Shown here one piece after another: positions 27,551 through 36,150 of a stretch of DNA of 64,000 bases. Within the stretch, counting starts at the first letter, position 1; each line of letters opens with the position of its first letter. A model generated the notes under the pieces. That model saw only the letters and a program-made list of their open reading frames with translations, ran no database searches and had not been told where the DNA came from. A program made the translations under genes and the position numbers. This stretch comes from Rivularia sp. MS3. Its GTDB lineage: Bacteria; Cyanobacteriota; Cyanobacteriia; Cyanobacteriales; Nostocaceae. The DNA lies in NCBI GenBank assembly GCA_019192545.1, contig JAHCMI010000013.1:62001-126000 (forward strand). The letters are read 5' to 3'.

Positions 27551-27685
27551 GCTAATCTCTCTTGAGTGCCAGAATAATATAAAGCTAGACAATAACAGTA
27601 AAGTCAAATATAGGGTTCGACTACCGAAAATAAATTTGTTTTACAACAGATGGTCTGCTTTTATAAAGACACTCAAGAGATTAGC
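27551..27685. repeat. Inverted repeat with 101-nt spacer
   Basis: GCTAATCTCTCTTGAGTG (27551-27568) is matched by CACTCAAGAGATTAGC (27670-27685); 16 bp pair with a 2-nt bulge. It may be the ends of a small insertion element or a long-range RNA stem in the 3' UTR of the precursor transcript. Confidence 0.6.
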
Positions 27686-27720
27686 GAAACTAGACTCTAA
27701 ATAAATTCAGCTATCAGGTA

Positions 27721-27759
27721 ATGGGGTTAGATAGGCAAGCAACTTCCTATCTTCCCCAT
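27721..27759 (-). terminator. Hairpin directly after the precursor gene
   Basis: On the minus strand ATGGGGAAGATAGG pairs with CCTATCTAACCCCAT, a 13-14 bp imperfect stem beginning about 23 nt after the precursor stop. No U-run follows, so it more likely stabilises the precursor mRNA or only slows the polymerase. Such hairpins between a RiPP precursor and its modifying genes commonly keep precursor levels high. Confidence 0.55.
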
Positions 27760-27782
27760 TTCCGATATAAGCTGATTCTTAA

Positions 27783-27998
27783 TTAGAGGCTAGAAGGTAC
27801 AACTGTAAAACTTTGATCTGGAGTTGTGAAAGTAGTGGTGTTGGGGTTAGTACCAGGGGTAGTATTGGTAACGGAAACGGTACCATCGGCACTAATGTTT
27901 GCTTGGAAGTCACCAAAACCAGTACCAGATTGTTGAGTCAAGTTAGCGAATTCACCGTAAGCGCTTAATTCGGGTCTGCTGTATACTTTCTTAGACAT
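27783..27998 (-). CDS. Lasso-type RiPP precursor peptide
   Basis: A 71-residue peptide. The leader YSRPELSAYGEFANLTQ (residues 6-22) fits the lasso leader pattern Y-x2-P-x-L-x3-G-x4-L-T. Taking Thr21 as position -2, the core would begin at Gln23, giving QSGTGFGD in which Asp30 is position 8, the right distance for an 8-residue macrolactam ring. The tail after the ring is about 41 residues, rich in Thr, Asn, Ser and Pro, with no Cys or Lys, ending PSSL; known lasso cores are usually 15-25 residues. AGGAG lies 7 nt before the ATG (28005-28010 on the plus strand). Cleavage site and ring are inference. Confidence 0.8.
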   Translation of the reverse strand: MSKKVYSRPELSAYGEFANLTQQSGTGFGDFQANISADGTVSVTNTTPGTNPNTTTFTTPDQSFTVVPSSL

Positions 27999-28210
27999 GG
28001 ATTTACTCCTAAAATTACTTTGTTGTTTGAAAACCGAAAACTTTCTAAATTAGATTCGCCTTCGGTGGTGGCTTGGATTCAAACCACCAATAAGTACCAG
28101 GCTGAGGTAAATTAATTACTGAAGCTTGAAATTCATTTGTTCTAGAGATGTTCTGGCTCTGCACTGATTTTTCCTCGAATTACATCTTATATATGCGCTT
28201 TCTTTAGCTT
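27999..28210 (-). promoter_or_regulatory. Leader region of the precursor gene
   Basis: A 212-nt gap between the cyclase stop and the precursor start, long enough for a separate promoter. It contains a stem GGTGGT/ACCACC (28064-28069 with 28083-28088, 13-nt loop) and the strong AGGAG ribosome site. No consensus -35/-10 pair could be fixed by eye. Confidence 0.4.
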
Positions 28211-30118
28211 TTACTTTGAACGCCAGTATCCTAAAAGAGTTGTTACCCAAACTGGAATTAGGTCATTGGGATTTCTTGAAGAAATCAATTGTTGATAAAT
28301 CTTACGTACTGCTTCCATATCTACATAATCCTCAATATCTTTGGAATTATGTAAAATTGCTTTCTCTACAAGTTCGCGATTTAAATCTAATAATGCACGG
28401 ATAACGGTTGGTTCAAAGTTGTTTTTGTCGGTACGCCACTGCACTTTTTGAGGTAGAATATTTTCCATTCCCCGACGTAATATCATCCGAGTCCATCCTC
28501 TGTGAATTTTTTGTTCCGGAGGAAGCGATAAACAAAACTCTACTAAGCGTTTATCGAATAGTGGATGATTCGCTTCAATGGAAGCTGCTGCTGCACTCTT
28601 GTCTATAACTTCGAGAAAGAAAGGTATAAGTCCCCAGTTTAAATATCGATAGTGAGAATCTCTTTCCGTTGGTTGCGGTTTCCACCTTTTTTCTTCTAAA
28701 TGTTGTAGATGCTTGTCCCAAGCAATACGTTCAATAAATTCATCTTTGATAATTTTGTAAGAAATATCTTGTGTATTACTTTGGGTTTTTCTAAATTTAT
28801 TGAGTTTGCCTAATTTTCGCCGCACCTTATAGATAAACTTACGATGCGATGGTTTGAGTGCATATCCCCATAGATAAGGTGATAGAAGATTCCATAAGGA
28901 TTGCTCTGTATACTTTGCTCTGCCTTTTAGCTCTTTGATTAACTCTAACCATCGTCCTTTATCTGCTAGCTCTTCAAAGTATCCCAAACCATGAGAGACA
29001 CTGGTATCCCCATCGAAGCCGTCTAACAGAACCCGAACATCTTGGTTTTTCGCTGCCGGACAAGTGTTCCAATATAGATACGAATTCGCAAAATAAAATG
29101 GTTCATCTTGATGCCACACCATCCGATTGATATCTTCTAAAGGAGTTAACTTATCGCCATTTAAATAATGTGGTGTAAAGTTTCCTTGAGCTAAGACTGC
29201 ATTGATAAAGGGACGCTCATCGCACTCTGACATCTCATCAAAAATAACAGAAAAAGTGTGCAGAGGTTGATTTTTATCTAAGAGATTTCGAGCTAGACAG
29301 GTGATAGAAGAGGAATCAAGGCCACCGCTGAGGGTAGAACCGATAGGGTACGCACTACGCAGACGACAACGCACTGCTTCAGTAAATATTTCGCGAAAAG
29401 CTGCTGCATACTCTTCGTCTGAATCTAGCTTGAGTTCTTTATGAGGATTTAACTCCCAGTAACACCTTATTTTTATATCTTCCTTGCTTACAGTCATGCA
29501 ATGCCCTGGAGGCAATCGAAAGATATCTTGATAAAAGGTTGTTGTTTTATCCTCAAATATTATTAGCAGATATTCGGCGATTCGGGTTTCGTTAACTTTA
29601 CGCTCAATATTAGGTAAGGTATGAATTGCCTTAATCTCGGAAGCGAAAACGAAGGTATCACTATTGCGGTAGTAGTAAAAAGGTTTAATTCCTATATGGT
29701 CTCTAGCGCAAAAAAGCTGCTGCTTCCTTTTATCCCAAATTGCGAAGGCAAAGTCACCTAATAAATGCTCCGGGCACTGTTCGCCCCATTTTTCGTAAGC
29801 TGCCAGTATCAGTTCGCTATCAACTATCTTATCAGAAGGGCAGTTATTTATCTGTAGTGCAGCAATCAATTCTTCACGATTATCGATGCGAGCATCTGAT
29901 GTAATAACTAAATTACCATCTTGCTTAACCAAGGGTAATGTTTCTATGAGAGACTCGGGGGTAGTCCATAACATCCGGTGCCCTAAGCCAACAGACTCAC
30001 CTATCCAGGTATCTGCGCCATCGGGTCCGCGATGCGCTAGTATATCAACCATTTTTGATAAGTCTTCGCCGTCAATAGGACGTTCGTCAAGGTAATGTAC
30101 GCCGACGATGCCGCTCAT
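28211..30118 (-). CDS. Lasso cyclase (asparagine-synthetase-like, C protein)
   Basis: A 635-residue homologue of asparagine synthetase B. The N-terminus is MSGIVGVHYLDE: Ser replaces the Cys2 nucleophile needed for glutamine hydrolysis, so the amidotransferase domain is not glutamine-using, as expected for a lasso cyclase of the McjC type. The ATP-binding loop STLSGGLDSSSI lies near residue 261, and LLDGFDGDTSVSHG follows further on. The enzyme would adenylate the Asp side chain of the core and join it to the new N-terminus. Its ATG overlaps the B2 stop by four bases (ATGA), so the two are co-translated. Confidence 0.88.
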   Translation of the reverse strand: MSGIVGVHYLDERPIDGEDLSKMVDILAHRGPDGADTWIGESVGLGHRMLWTTPESLIETLPLVKQDGNLVITSDARIDNREELIAALQINNCPSDKIVDSELILAAYEKWGEQCPEHLLGDFAFAIWDKRKQQLFCARDHIGIKPFYYYRNSDTFVFASEIKAIHTLPNIERKVNETRIAEYLLIIFEDKTTTFYQDIFRLPPGHCMTVSKEDIKIRCYWELNPHKELKLDSDEEYAAAFREIFTEAVRCRLRSAYPIGSTLSGGLDSSSITCLARNLLDKNQPLHTFSVIFDEMSECDERPFINAVLAQGNFTPHYLNGDKLTPLEDINRMVWHQDEPFYFANSYLYWNTCPAAKNQDVRVLLDGFDGDTSVSHGLGYFEELADKGRWLELIKELKGRAKYTEQSLWNLLSPYLWGYALKPSHRKFIYKVRRKLGKLNKFRKTQSNTQDISYKIIKDEFIERIAWDKHLQHLEEKRWKPQPTERDSHYRYLNWGLIPFFLEVIDKSAAAASIEANHPLFDKRLVEFCLSLPPEQKIHRGWTRMILRRGMENILPQKVQWRTDKNNFEPTVIRALLDLNRELVEKAILHNSKDIEDYVDMEAVRKIYQQLISSRNPNDLIPVWVTTLLGYWRSK

Positions 30119-30579
30119 AGTTTAACTCCTTCAATCGATGGTAATGGGATATAGCGAGGAAGATCGGGGAGAAAACCAACGATTACTTGTCCCTGATATT
30201 CAATCCAAGCGTGAGCCTCAAATTTTTCTTCATTTTTAGCTACACCGATGCAAAGTTCGGGAGCATAACCGTAACGACTCATTAATGTCCGAACAGTTAA
30301 AGCACGAGCTAAACATTTTGCACCACCCGGCATATTGCGAGTTGTCAGGTTAATAGCAGAAACAATCTTGGATGGAGATAAAGCAGATTCGATTAATTTG
30401 ATACCCAAGAGCGGGAATTCTGGTTTACTAACTTTTTCAACTAGTTTGAGAAGTACAGATAACTCAACAAACCGCAACCCTAATCTAATTGTTCCTAATA
30501 AAATAAAGGTAACAAAAACAAGATATAAATCTTTCGGACTCAAACGGAAAATTTTATTCAGTTTACGCAGCAGTGTCAT
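30115..30579 (-). CDS. Lasso leader peptidase (B2, transglutaminase-like)
   Basis: A 154-residue cysteine protease of the transglutaminase-like fold found in lasso clusters. The nucleophile is Cys89 in GGAKCLARAL, the general base His123 in EAHAWIEYQG, and Asp139 (FLPDLPRY) completes the triad. The first 60 residues contain a hydrophobic stretch (YLVFVTFILLGTI) that could be buried or membrane-facing. It removes the leader, together with the PqqD-like B1. It overlaps B1 by 17 bp and the cyclase by 4 bp, forming a tight B1-B2-C unit. Confidence 0.88.
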   Translation of the reverse strand: MTLLRKLNKIFRLSPKDLYLVFVTFILLGTIRLGLRFVELSVLLKLVEKVSKPEFPLLGIKLIESALSPSKIVSAINLTTRNMPGGAKCLARALTVRTLMSRYGYAPELCIGVAKNEEKFEAHAWIEYQGQVIVGFLPDLPRYIPLPSIEGVKL

Positions 30580-30877
30580 TTTTCACTTCAATTAGCCCTA
30601 CAGATTGTAAACTTTTAAGCAGTGATAACAGGTCATTTTTACAAACCTCGGGTTCTACTTCGTACTCTTCAACAAGTAAATTTTGAATTTCTTTCACGGT
30701 TTTTGGTTGCTCAATTAAATCCCAAATTTTTGCACCAACTTCATTTAATCCGTGATAAATACCAGTCTTCATATTAAGGATAACTGCTTCACCCCCAAGG
30801 TCGGAAGAAACTTGATCTGATACAGTTACGACTGTGGAAAATTCAGATATTTCGCAATCCATTTTTGAAACGTTCAT
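30563..30877 (-). CDS. PqqD-like leader-recognition protein (B1)
   Basis: A 104-residue winged-helix RiPP recognition element. LGGEAVILNMKTGIYHGLNE (about 28-47) and GAKIWDLIEQPKTVKEIQNL (about 49-68) are typical PqqD signatures, and the end SLLKSLQSVGLIEV gives the third helix. It binds the conserved leader motif of the precursor and hands it to the B2 protease. It is the first gene of the cluster. GAGAG lies about 4 nt upstream of the ATG, and a perfect TATAAT lies about 55 nt upstream. Confidence 0.88.
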   Translation of the reverse strand: MNVSKMDCEISEFSTVVTVSDQVSSDLGGEAVILNMKTGIYHGLNEVGAKIWDLIEQPKTVKEIQNLLVEEYEVEPEVCKNDLLSLLKSLQSVGLIEVKNDTAA

Positions 30878-30932
30878 ACGCTCTCAGTATCTTATTATTT
30901 TCTAGTATTATTTGCGACTTACTCTTTTAGCT

Positions 30933-30938
30933 ATTATA
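30933..30938 (-). promoter_or_regulatory. Possible -10 box for the RiPP operon
   Basis: The minus strand reads TATAAT here (preceded by ACGCA), about 55 nt before the B1 start. No clear -35 lies 17 bp further up, so an activator may be needed. It is the best promoter candidate seen for B1-B2-C. Confidence 0.35.
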
Positions 30939-32050
30939 TGCGTATCTGTGTAAAGTGCGGGTATTATTTTAAACACTTTATATACGCTTTAAATAAAATT
31001 CTAAGTTGATAAAGTAAACTTTATAAATATCTTGAAAATTTATGCTGACAGAATGTGTAAATAAATTAAAGGCAATTTGTAATGAATTCTTATAGTTATC
31101 GTTGAGAAACGTGACTCTAAAGCAGCAAAATTATAATCAATAAAATTACTATAGATAAGTAAAAATGCCTTTATTTAATACTCAGTTATAAATTTACTAT
31201 TCGATATGCACCTAAGTTCTTAATAGACAATAAAAAAAGATTTATCTATAAAGAGTATGTATTCTAAATCAACTTTATTGTTCCCTTGAGATGAATTTTG
31301 TTGTATTAATAGATGTATTTAGACAAACTAACTTCTATCTTTTTGTATTTTTGTTTCTTTTTTCAACGGTAGCCATAAGTAATTCTAAGCTTGTTTCTTA
31401 AGACTAACTCACATAGAGCAGCAGCACTTGTATTTTAAAAATTTAGAATTCTCTAAGTCCTTAAAATCAGAAAGTGCTTGTGTCAGTTTTAAACATATCT
31501 CTTATCGGAAGAGATATTTAATTGATACATCTTTGTCTTGCAAAGTATAGTTTTTCAAACTTAACCACATAGAAAATTAAATTTCTGTTTAAAGCGAAGG
31601 GTAGATTTCGGTTAAGTAAGCAGCCCTGTGTGTGTTTTTTGTAAACACTTAAGTACTAATCCTAGTTAAAGAAGTAAAAAATAACAACTGCTACTGATGT
31701 AATTAATCAAAACATTATTTATATGAAGGCATTGTGAATTAACACTTTGTAGCGAAAATATAATAGTCAAGTTGAAATTAGAAAGCTGCGATACGCAAAG
31801 CGTTACTCTTTCGGCTACAACTATTTATATTTAGTCAGATAAAAAAAGGAATGCCCGTGTTGTGTCAGGCACGCCTTCAACAGAATTTGAGAAAAGACTA
31901 CTAAGTCTCAAGTTTTATTGCTAACTGAGAGTTTGGAGGGGAGAAGGGGTGAATAAAACAAGTTCTTTTTACTATTAACTATACATTGTTACCTTCACGG
32001 ACTATTAGAAAAATATGTAAAATTGGTTAATAAATTCTTAATATCTAAAT
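30939..32050. other. Long AT-rich non-coding stretch
   Basis: About 1.1 kb without a supportable gene. A GCGATACGCAAAGCGTTAC-type dispersed repeat fragment lies near 31790-31810, and AGGAATGCCCGTGTTGTGTC with GGCACGCC near 31850-31880. Otherwise nothing is recognisable. Confidence 0.45.
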
Positions 32051-32080
32051 TAAAATATTAATTAAAATATTAATTAAAAC
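32051..32080. repeat. 12-bp tandem repeat, 2.5 copies
   Basis: TAAAATATTAAT is repeated at 32051-32062 and 32063-32074, with a partial third copy running up to the stop codon of the minus-strand gene that ends at 32080. Confidence 0.7.
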
Positions 32081-32415
32081 TAGCTATCTGATATTTTTTG
32101 AAGTAAAGCCATCCACATATCTGCTGGATTTGAATAATAATCTATTTCTTTAACTTGATAGCGATAAGATTCAGAACCGTTTTTTAATATTATGTAATCG
32201 TCATTTTTAACACCTTTTCCTCTGGCTGTCATGTAACCTTGGTTGTAGTTATCTGCGGATTCAAACATGTAGTCCTTTCCGTATTCGGCATCAGTATAGT
32301 CATGAATTTTGTGTTTTTGCTGTTTTGCCTTATTAAATACAAAATGAACTATAGATGAAAAGATGTTGTTAAAGTTGATGCTTAACCTGCTATAAGACAT
32401 GAGTAAATCGAACAA
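32080..32415 (-). CDS. Hypothetical protein, cyanobacterial type
   Basis: I do not recognise this 111-residue protein by function. The N-terminal 30 residues are hydrophobic with basic ends (IFSSIVHFVFNKAKQQKH), possibly a weak membrane contact. The C-terminal half (GYMTARGKGVKNDDYIILKN and YRYQVKEIDYYSNPADMW) has the look of a small folded domain, with YQVKEIDYYSNP as the most distinctive piece. It is monocistronic, between long non-coding stretches. Composition argues for a real gene, but there is no context to suggest a role. Confidence 0.55.
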   Translation of the reverse strand: MFDLLMSYSRLSINFNNIFSSIVHFVFNKAKQQKHKIHDYTDAEYGKDYMFESADNYNQGYMTARGKGVKNDDYIILKNGSESYRYQVKEIDYYSNPADMWMALLQKISDS

Positions 32416-32629
32416 TATAGTGTAAAACCATAGGAAGGCTCAAATTGCCATAGTTAATTGCGTTTTTATACAAAATTCGCTATTTACAAGACAATTATAG
32501 TATTCCTGCTCAATTCTAAATATTATCTGCCATTATTTTTTACGTAAATAAATTGTGGAAGCTTTAAGTAAGTCGGCACGAATAAAATATCGCTATATAA
32601 CATTCAGGTAAATTATCCTCAAACCCCGA

Positions 32630-32800
32630 TCGCCAATCGTGAAACAGTTGCCCTAGAAGGGTTCCCGGCATCAACCCGCCTGTTGTAAGCGCGGCTGAGC
32701 TTTCTGGGAGGGCGTTCACCCCTCCGGCGTGCGTCTCAGGGCTACTTACTACTGAGAAACGGAGGAACAAGCAAAGAAGGGATGTTTTGTTCGCCGACTA
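32630..32800. ncRNA. GC-rich structured island, candidate non-coding RNA or repeat
   Basis: A sharply GC-rich block in AT-rich DNA. On the plus strand several stems can be drawn: AACAG/CTGTT (32643-32647 with 32680-32684), GGAGGG/CCCTCC (32707-32712 with 32720-32725) inside CTGAG/CTCAG (32695-32699 with 32735-32739), an alternative TCTCAG/CTGAGA (32734-32739 with 32752-32757), and GAACAA/TTGTTC (32765-32770 with 32787-32792). Two stems compete for the same CTCAG. I cannot assign it to a known RNA class; it may be a dispersed element. Confidence 0.4.
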
Positions 32801-32820
32801 AATAATTTATATAGAAGTAC

Positions 32821-32849
32821 TTGACACAACTGAATATCACAGCTATATT
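32821..32849 (+). promoter_or_regulatory. Sigma-70-type promoter of tRNA-Gln
   Basis: TTGACA (32821-32826) and TATATT (32844-32849) are separated by exactly 17 bp. The predicted start at about 32857 lies 9 nt before the tRNA 5' end. Confidence 0.85.
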
Positions 32850-32865
32850 TATATACGTGCCTTGT

Positions 32866-32937
32866 TGGGGTGTCGCCAAGTGGTAAGGCAGCGGGTTTTG
32901 GTCTCGCCATTCCTAGGTTCGAATCCTAGCACCCCAG
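32866..32937 (+). tRNA. tRNA-Gln (anticodon TTG)
   Basis: Acceptor TGGGGTG pairs with CACCCCA, with discriminator G. The anticodon arm is GCGGG-TTTTGGT-CTCGC with anticodon TTG. The T arm CCTAG/CTAGC region encloses GTTCGAATC. The U1-A72 first pair and the 72-nt length match bacterial tRNA-Gln. CCA is not encoded. Confidence 0.97.
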
Positions 32938-33935
32938 TTTTTAATTATTCATAGTTTTGTTTTACTTTGAATTGACAGGAATGTCTGTTTTTGCAAATGT
33001 ATTTCGTGGATATTTTTTGCAGTGCTTAATAGCTTACAAGGGAAGTTATTGCAGAATTTATTCGTCTTAACTTAGCTTCTTCACTTCATGTTTTTTCTCA
33101 AAGAAGCTTTGTATTGGAACATACAACGGGTTTTCATTTTTTCTTATATGTACCATGTCTCCTAAATCTTAAAAATCTGGGAGACTTAGGATTCTCTTTC
33201 TCCTTAAAATTAAGGTTGGGGGATAAATCATACTGGTAATTAGCAACGCCTGTTCTTTAATCAATCTTTGCTATAAGCGAACATCAGATAGTTGCTATGA
33301 AGTAACTTTCACAGCAATAATAATTGTCTATCTCCACATATAAATACATCGATATATCTGTGTCAAAACATTTATAATGTATTTTTTGTTACTTTATACA
33401 AGGAGGTATAATTGTAAAAATAAAGTAAAATAGTCACATTAGTATTCGTCCGGAAACCTCTAAACTAATTTAGTAGAAATACAATGGTTAGAAACAGTAG
33501 ATTAATAAAAATGCTTAAAATGACTATTTAGAGTGAGATTAAGTCAAATTTTTGGTTTAATAACGCAATGAAATTTCAAGAGAGTTGACTTTATCGTAAG
33601 TATTAATATTCATGTATCAATTAATTTAGAAACTAGCAAATAACTGATTATATTTTAATTAAGAAATAAATAAATCACTAAAAATTTTGCGTAATGTTAC
33701 TATAATATGTAGTGCATCGCTTCACATTAATTAATATTTTAAGTATTTGAGACAGGGTGGCAAGTCTATCAGAGGGTTTTCGGAAATACTTTACTCTCCT
33801 TGAATGATTTTTTTGACCGTTGATCGATTTGATGGGTGTGTATTATATTCGGTAGTTGTAAAAAAGTAAACTATTGATTGCTGCCGTTAAATAGAACCGT
33901 ATAAATAATACAAGTAGGAAGAGTGTACTAAAGCT
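32938..33935. other. Non-coding leader ahead of the Wzc-like gene
   Basis: About 1 kb with no gene. It is AT-rich and ends in a weak GTAGGAAGAG ribosome site before the ATG at 33936. A short imperfect pair TCCTAA/TTAGGA occurs at 33160-33191. No confident promoter can be named, but this stretch must carry the upstream control of the second polysaccharide locus. Confidence 0.4.
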
Positions 33936-36134
33936 ATGCAGAAGCTAGAGAAATATTCATTACAACTCTCACAAACTAGAGCGGCTCAGTTAAATAATGA
34001 TGATGATGAAGTTAATTTAGGCAAACTGGCAGCAGCCTTACGTCGTCGAGCATTGTTAATTGCTGGTGTAACCGGTGTAGTTGCCACAGCGGCGGTTTTA
34101 AAAGCAGAAGCAGATCCGCCGGTATATCAAGGTCAGTTTGAGATTTTAACTGAACCCGTGACGGGTGAAGGTAAAGCTCTAGCTAATTTGCCTCAAACTT
34201 TAGGTTCTCAAGAAAAAATTGCTCCGAAGTCAGAAGAACAAATTCAAACAACTATCAAAGTTTTAACTAGCCCGCGAGTATTAAATCCAGTTGTAGAAAA
34301 GCTTCAGACTAAATATCCACAATTAGATTACAATTCCTTAGTTAAAAGCTTATATATCTCAGCCAATCAGCCATCTATTTTAACAGTAGGGTATGTATCT
34401 CCTGATAAGCAGGTAGTTAGCGATGTCTTAGATGAAATTTCTGAGGCTTATTTAGAATATAGTCTTAAGGAGCGTCAACAAGACATAAACCAAGCTATTG
34501 AATTTGTTCAAAGACAAATTAATCAAGGAGGTTTAAGAGAACGGGTTAAAGACTGGCAAGAAAAACTCCGAACGCTGCAACGAGTTAATAACTTAATTCA
34601 ACCGGCACAAAAAGCTCAACAAGTATCCTCGCAAATAACTAGCTTAAATCAGGATCGAATAAGTAATCGAGTACAACTCGAACAAATGTTAGCTCAGTAT
34701 CAGAGCCTGCAACAGGAGCTAGCTCAGCAGCCCGGAGAAAGAGCAGCCAATTCGGTTTTGAGTGAAAATGCTCGCTATCAAAAAATATTAGACCAGATTC
34801 AGCAACTGGATATCCAGATTAAGACAGAGTCTGCTACATTTACAGATTTAAATCCAAGTATGCAGGCTTTACAACAGAAAAAAGCCAACTTACTGCCGAT
34901 GCTAAATGCAGAAGAGCAGCGAGTTCAAAAAGATTTTCAGAGCCGCATCCAGAGTTTAAGAGCGCGGGATTTATCTCTCAAAGAAAAAATAGACAGTCTT
35001 AATGCATATCTGAGAAACCTAGCAACTGTTAACCGCGATTATGAAAACATTCAGCGTGAATTACAGATTTCTAACGAAGCTTTAAATCAATTTTTGGCTA
35101 AACAGCAAGCACTTGAAATTGAGAAATCTCAGAAGCAACAATCTTGGAAATTACTCGATCCAGAACTAGCTTTAGTTAAAAAGCCCCAAGCTGTTTCTAA
35201 TAGTGCAAAAATTCATCTCGCTTTGGGTGGAGCTTTAGGTTTGTTACTGGGTGTAGGAGCAGCTCTGCTTGTGGATAAGTTGAGCAATATTTTCTACACT
35301 GCTAAAGATTTGAAGGAAACTACTAGATTACCGTTACTAGGGGTAGTTCCTTTTAGAAAAGAACTTGCGGCTAGTAACAAGCAAGATGGAGCAGCTAGCG
35401 GAATTCAACAAACAACTCGCGCTGCCTTTTTTGAAGTTTTTCGTTCTCTTTATACCAATATTCTGCTTTTGGGTTCGGACGCACCGATTCGTTCGCTTGT
35501 GGTTAGTTCGGCAACACCAGAGGATGGTAAAACCACGGTAGCGATACAGCTAGCTTTAGCGGCAGCAGCAATGGGACAAAGGGTATTATTAGTAGATGCA
35601 AATCTTCGCTGTCCTACTATACATAATCGTGTAGGATTAATGAATATTCAGGGATTAACCGATATTATTTCTTCTGAATTGGAATGGAGCAATGTAATTG
35701 AACGCTCTCCCCTTGAAGATAATTTATACGTAATGGCGGCTGGGCCGATTCCGCCGGATTCAACTAGATTGCTAGCATCTGTCAAAATGCAGGATTTAAT
35801 GAGCGAACTACATAGTAGCTTTGATTTAGTTATTTATGACACTACGCCTATAGTTGGTTTTGCGGATGCCAATTTATTAGCTGCTAATACTAATGGAGTT
35901 ATGCTAGTAGCTGGTTTAGGTAAGCTCAAACGTACTGCTTTTACGCAAGCGTTAGAAGAAATTCAAATTAGTGGTACTCCTATTTTAGGTCTGGTTGCAA
36001 ATAAATCTAAAGAAACAACCCCTACTTCCCAAAGCAGTTATCAACAGTATTACAAGGTAAGTAGAGAAAAATTTAATGCTCAGAATGCAATTGAGCCTGA
36101 AAATTCTTCAGTGAATAAAGTTAAGCTGCGTTAG
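33936..36134 (+). CDS. Wzc-like polysaccharide co-polymerase / BY-kinase (1)
   Basis: This 732-residue inner-membrane protein controls polysaccharide chain length and export. It has an N-terminal Wzz domain with membrane helices near residues 37-55 and 426-446, long periplasmic coiled coils rich in Gln between them, and a cytoplasmic BY-kinase domain. Walker A is SATPEDGKTT near 524, Walker A' VLLVDANLRCP near 550, and Walker B is in DLVIYDTTP. The tail contains SSYQQYYKVSREKF, a modest Tyr cluster that could be autophosphorylated. A hairpin terminator follows. It is the first of two such proteins in the window; no outer-membrane Wza porin is visible. Confidence 0.92.
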   Translation: MQKLEKYSLQLSQTRAAQLNNDDDEVNLGKLAAALRRRALLIAGVTGVVATAAVLKAEADPPVYQGQFEILTEPVTGEGKALANLPQTLGSQEKIAPKSEEQIQTTIKVLTSPRVLNPVVEKLQTKYPQLDYNSLVKSLYISANQPSILTVGYVSPDKQVVSDVLDEISEAYLEYSLKERQQDINQAIEFVQRQINQGGLRERVKDWQEKLRTLQRVNNLIQPAQKAQQVSSQITSLNQDRISNRVQLEQMLAQYQSLQQELAQQPGERAANSVLSENARYQKILDQIQQLDIQIKTESATFTDLNPSMQALQQKKANLLPMLNAEEQRVQKDFQSRIQSLRARDLSLKEKIDSLNAYLRNLATVNRDYENIQRELQISNEALNQFLAKQQALEIEKSQKQQSWKLLDPELALVKKPQAVSNSAKIHLALGGALGLLLGVGAALLVDKLSNIFYTAKDLKETTRLPLLGVVPFRKELAASNKQDGAASGIQQTTRAAFFEVFRSLYTNILLLGSDAPIRSLVVSSATPEDGKTTVAIQLALAAAAMGQRVLLVDANLRCPTIHNRVGLMNIQGLTDIISSELEWSNVIERSPLEDNLYVMAAGPIPPDSTRLLASVKMQDLMSELHSSFDLVIYDTTPIVGFADANLLAANTNGVMLVAGLGKLKRTAFTQALEEIQISGTPILGLVANKSKETTPTSQSSYQQYYKVSREKFNAQNAIEPENSSVNKVKLR

Positions 36135-36150
36135 TTTAGTTAGAAGTTAT

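Larger units (their letters stand above)
27207..27782 (-). other. Structured non-coding gap between precursor and kinase genes
   Basis: A 576-nt gap within the minus-strand cluster. No second leader-like ORF is visible. It contains a hairpin (27721-27759) and a larger inverted repeat (27551-27685), described separately. The remainder (27207-27540) is AT-rich with no recognisable feature. Confidence 0.5.

Noticed and set aside
27207-27782. A second RiPP precursor between A and kinase
   Set aside because: No frame with the leader motif is present on either strand.
28211-30118. True glutamine-dependent asparagine synthetase
   Set aside because: Residue 2 is Ser rather than the required Cys, and the gene is translationally coupled to the leader peptidase.
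32564-32770. 68-codon minus-strand frame (SVVSSPETHAGGVNALPESS...)
   Set aside because: It lies in the GC-rich structured island; the frame is better explained as repeat/RNA sequence than as a gene.
32630-32800. Known RNA classes for the GC-rich island (SRP RNA, tmRNA, RNase P RNA, 6S, cobalamin riboswitch)
   Set aside because: None of their signature motifs is found, so the class is left open.
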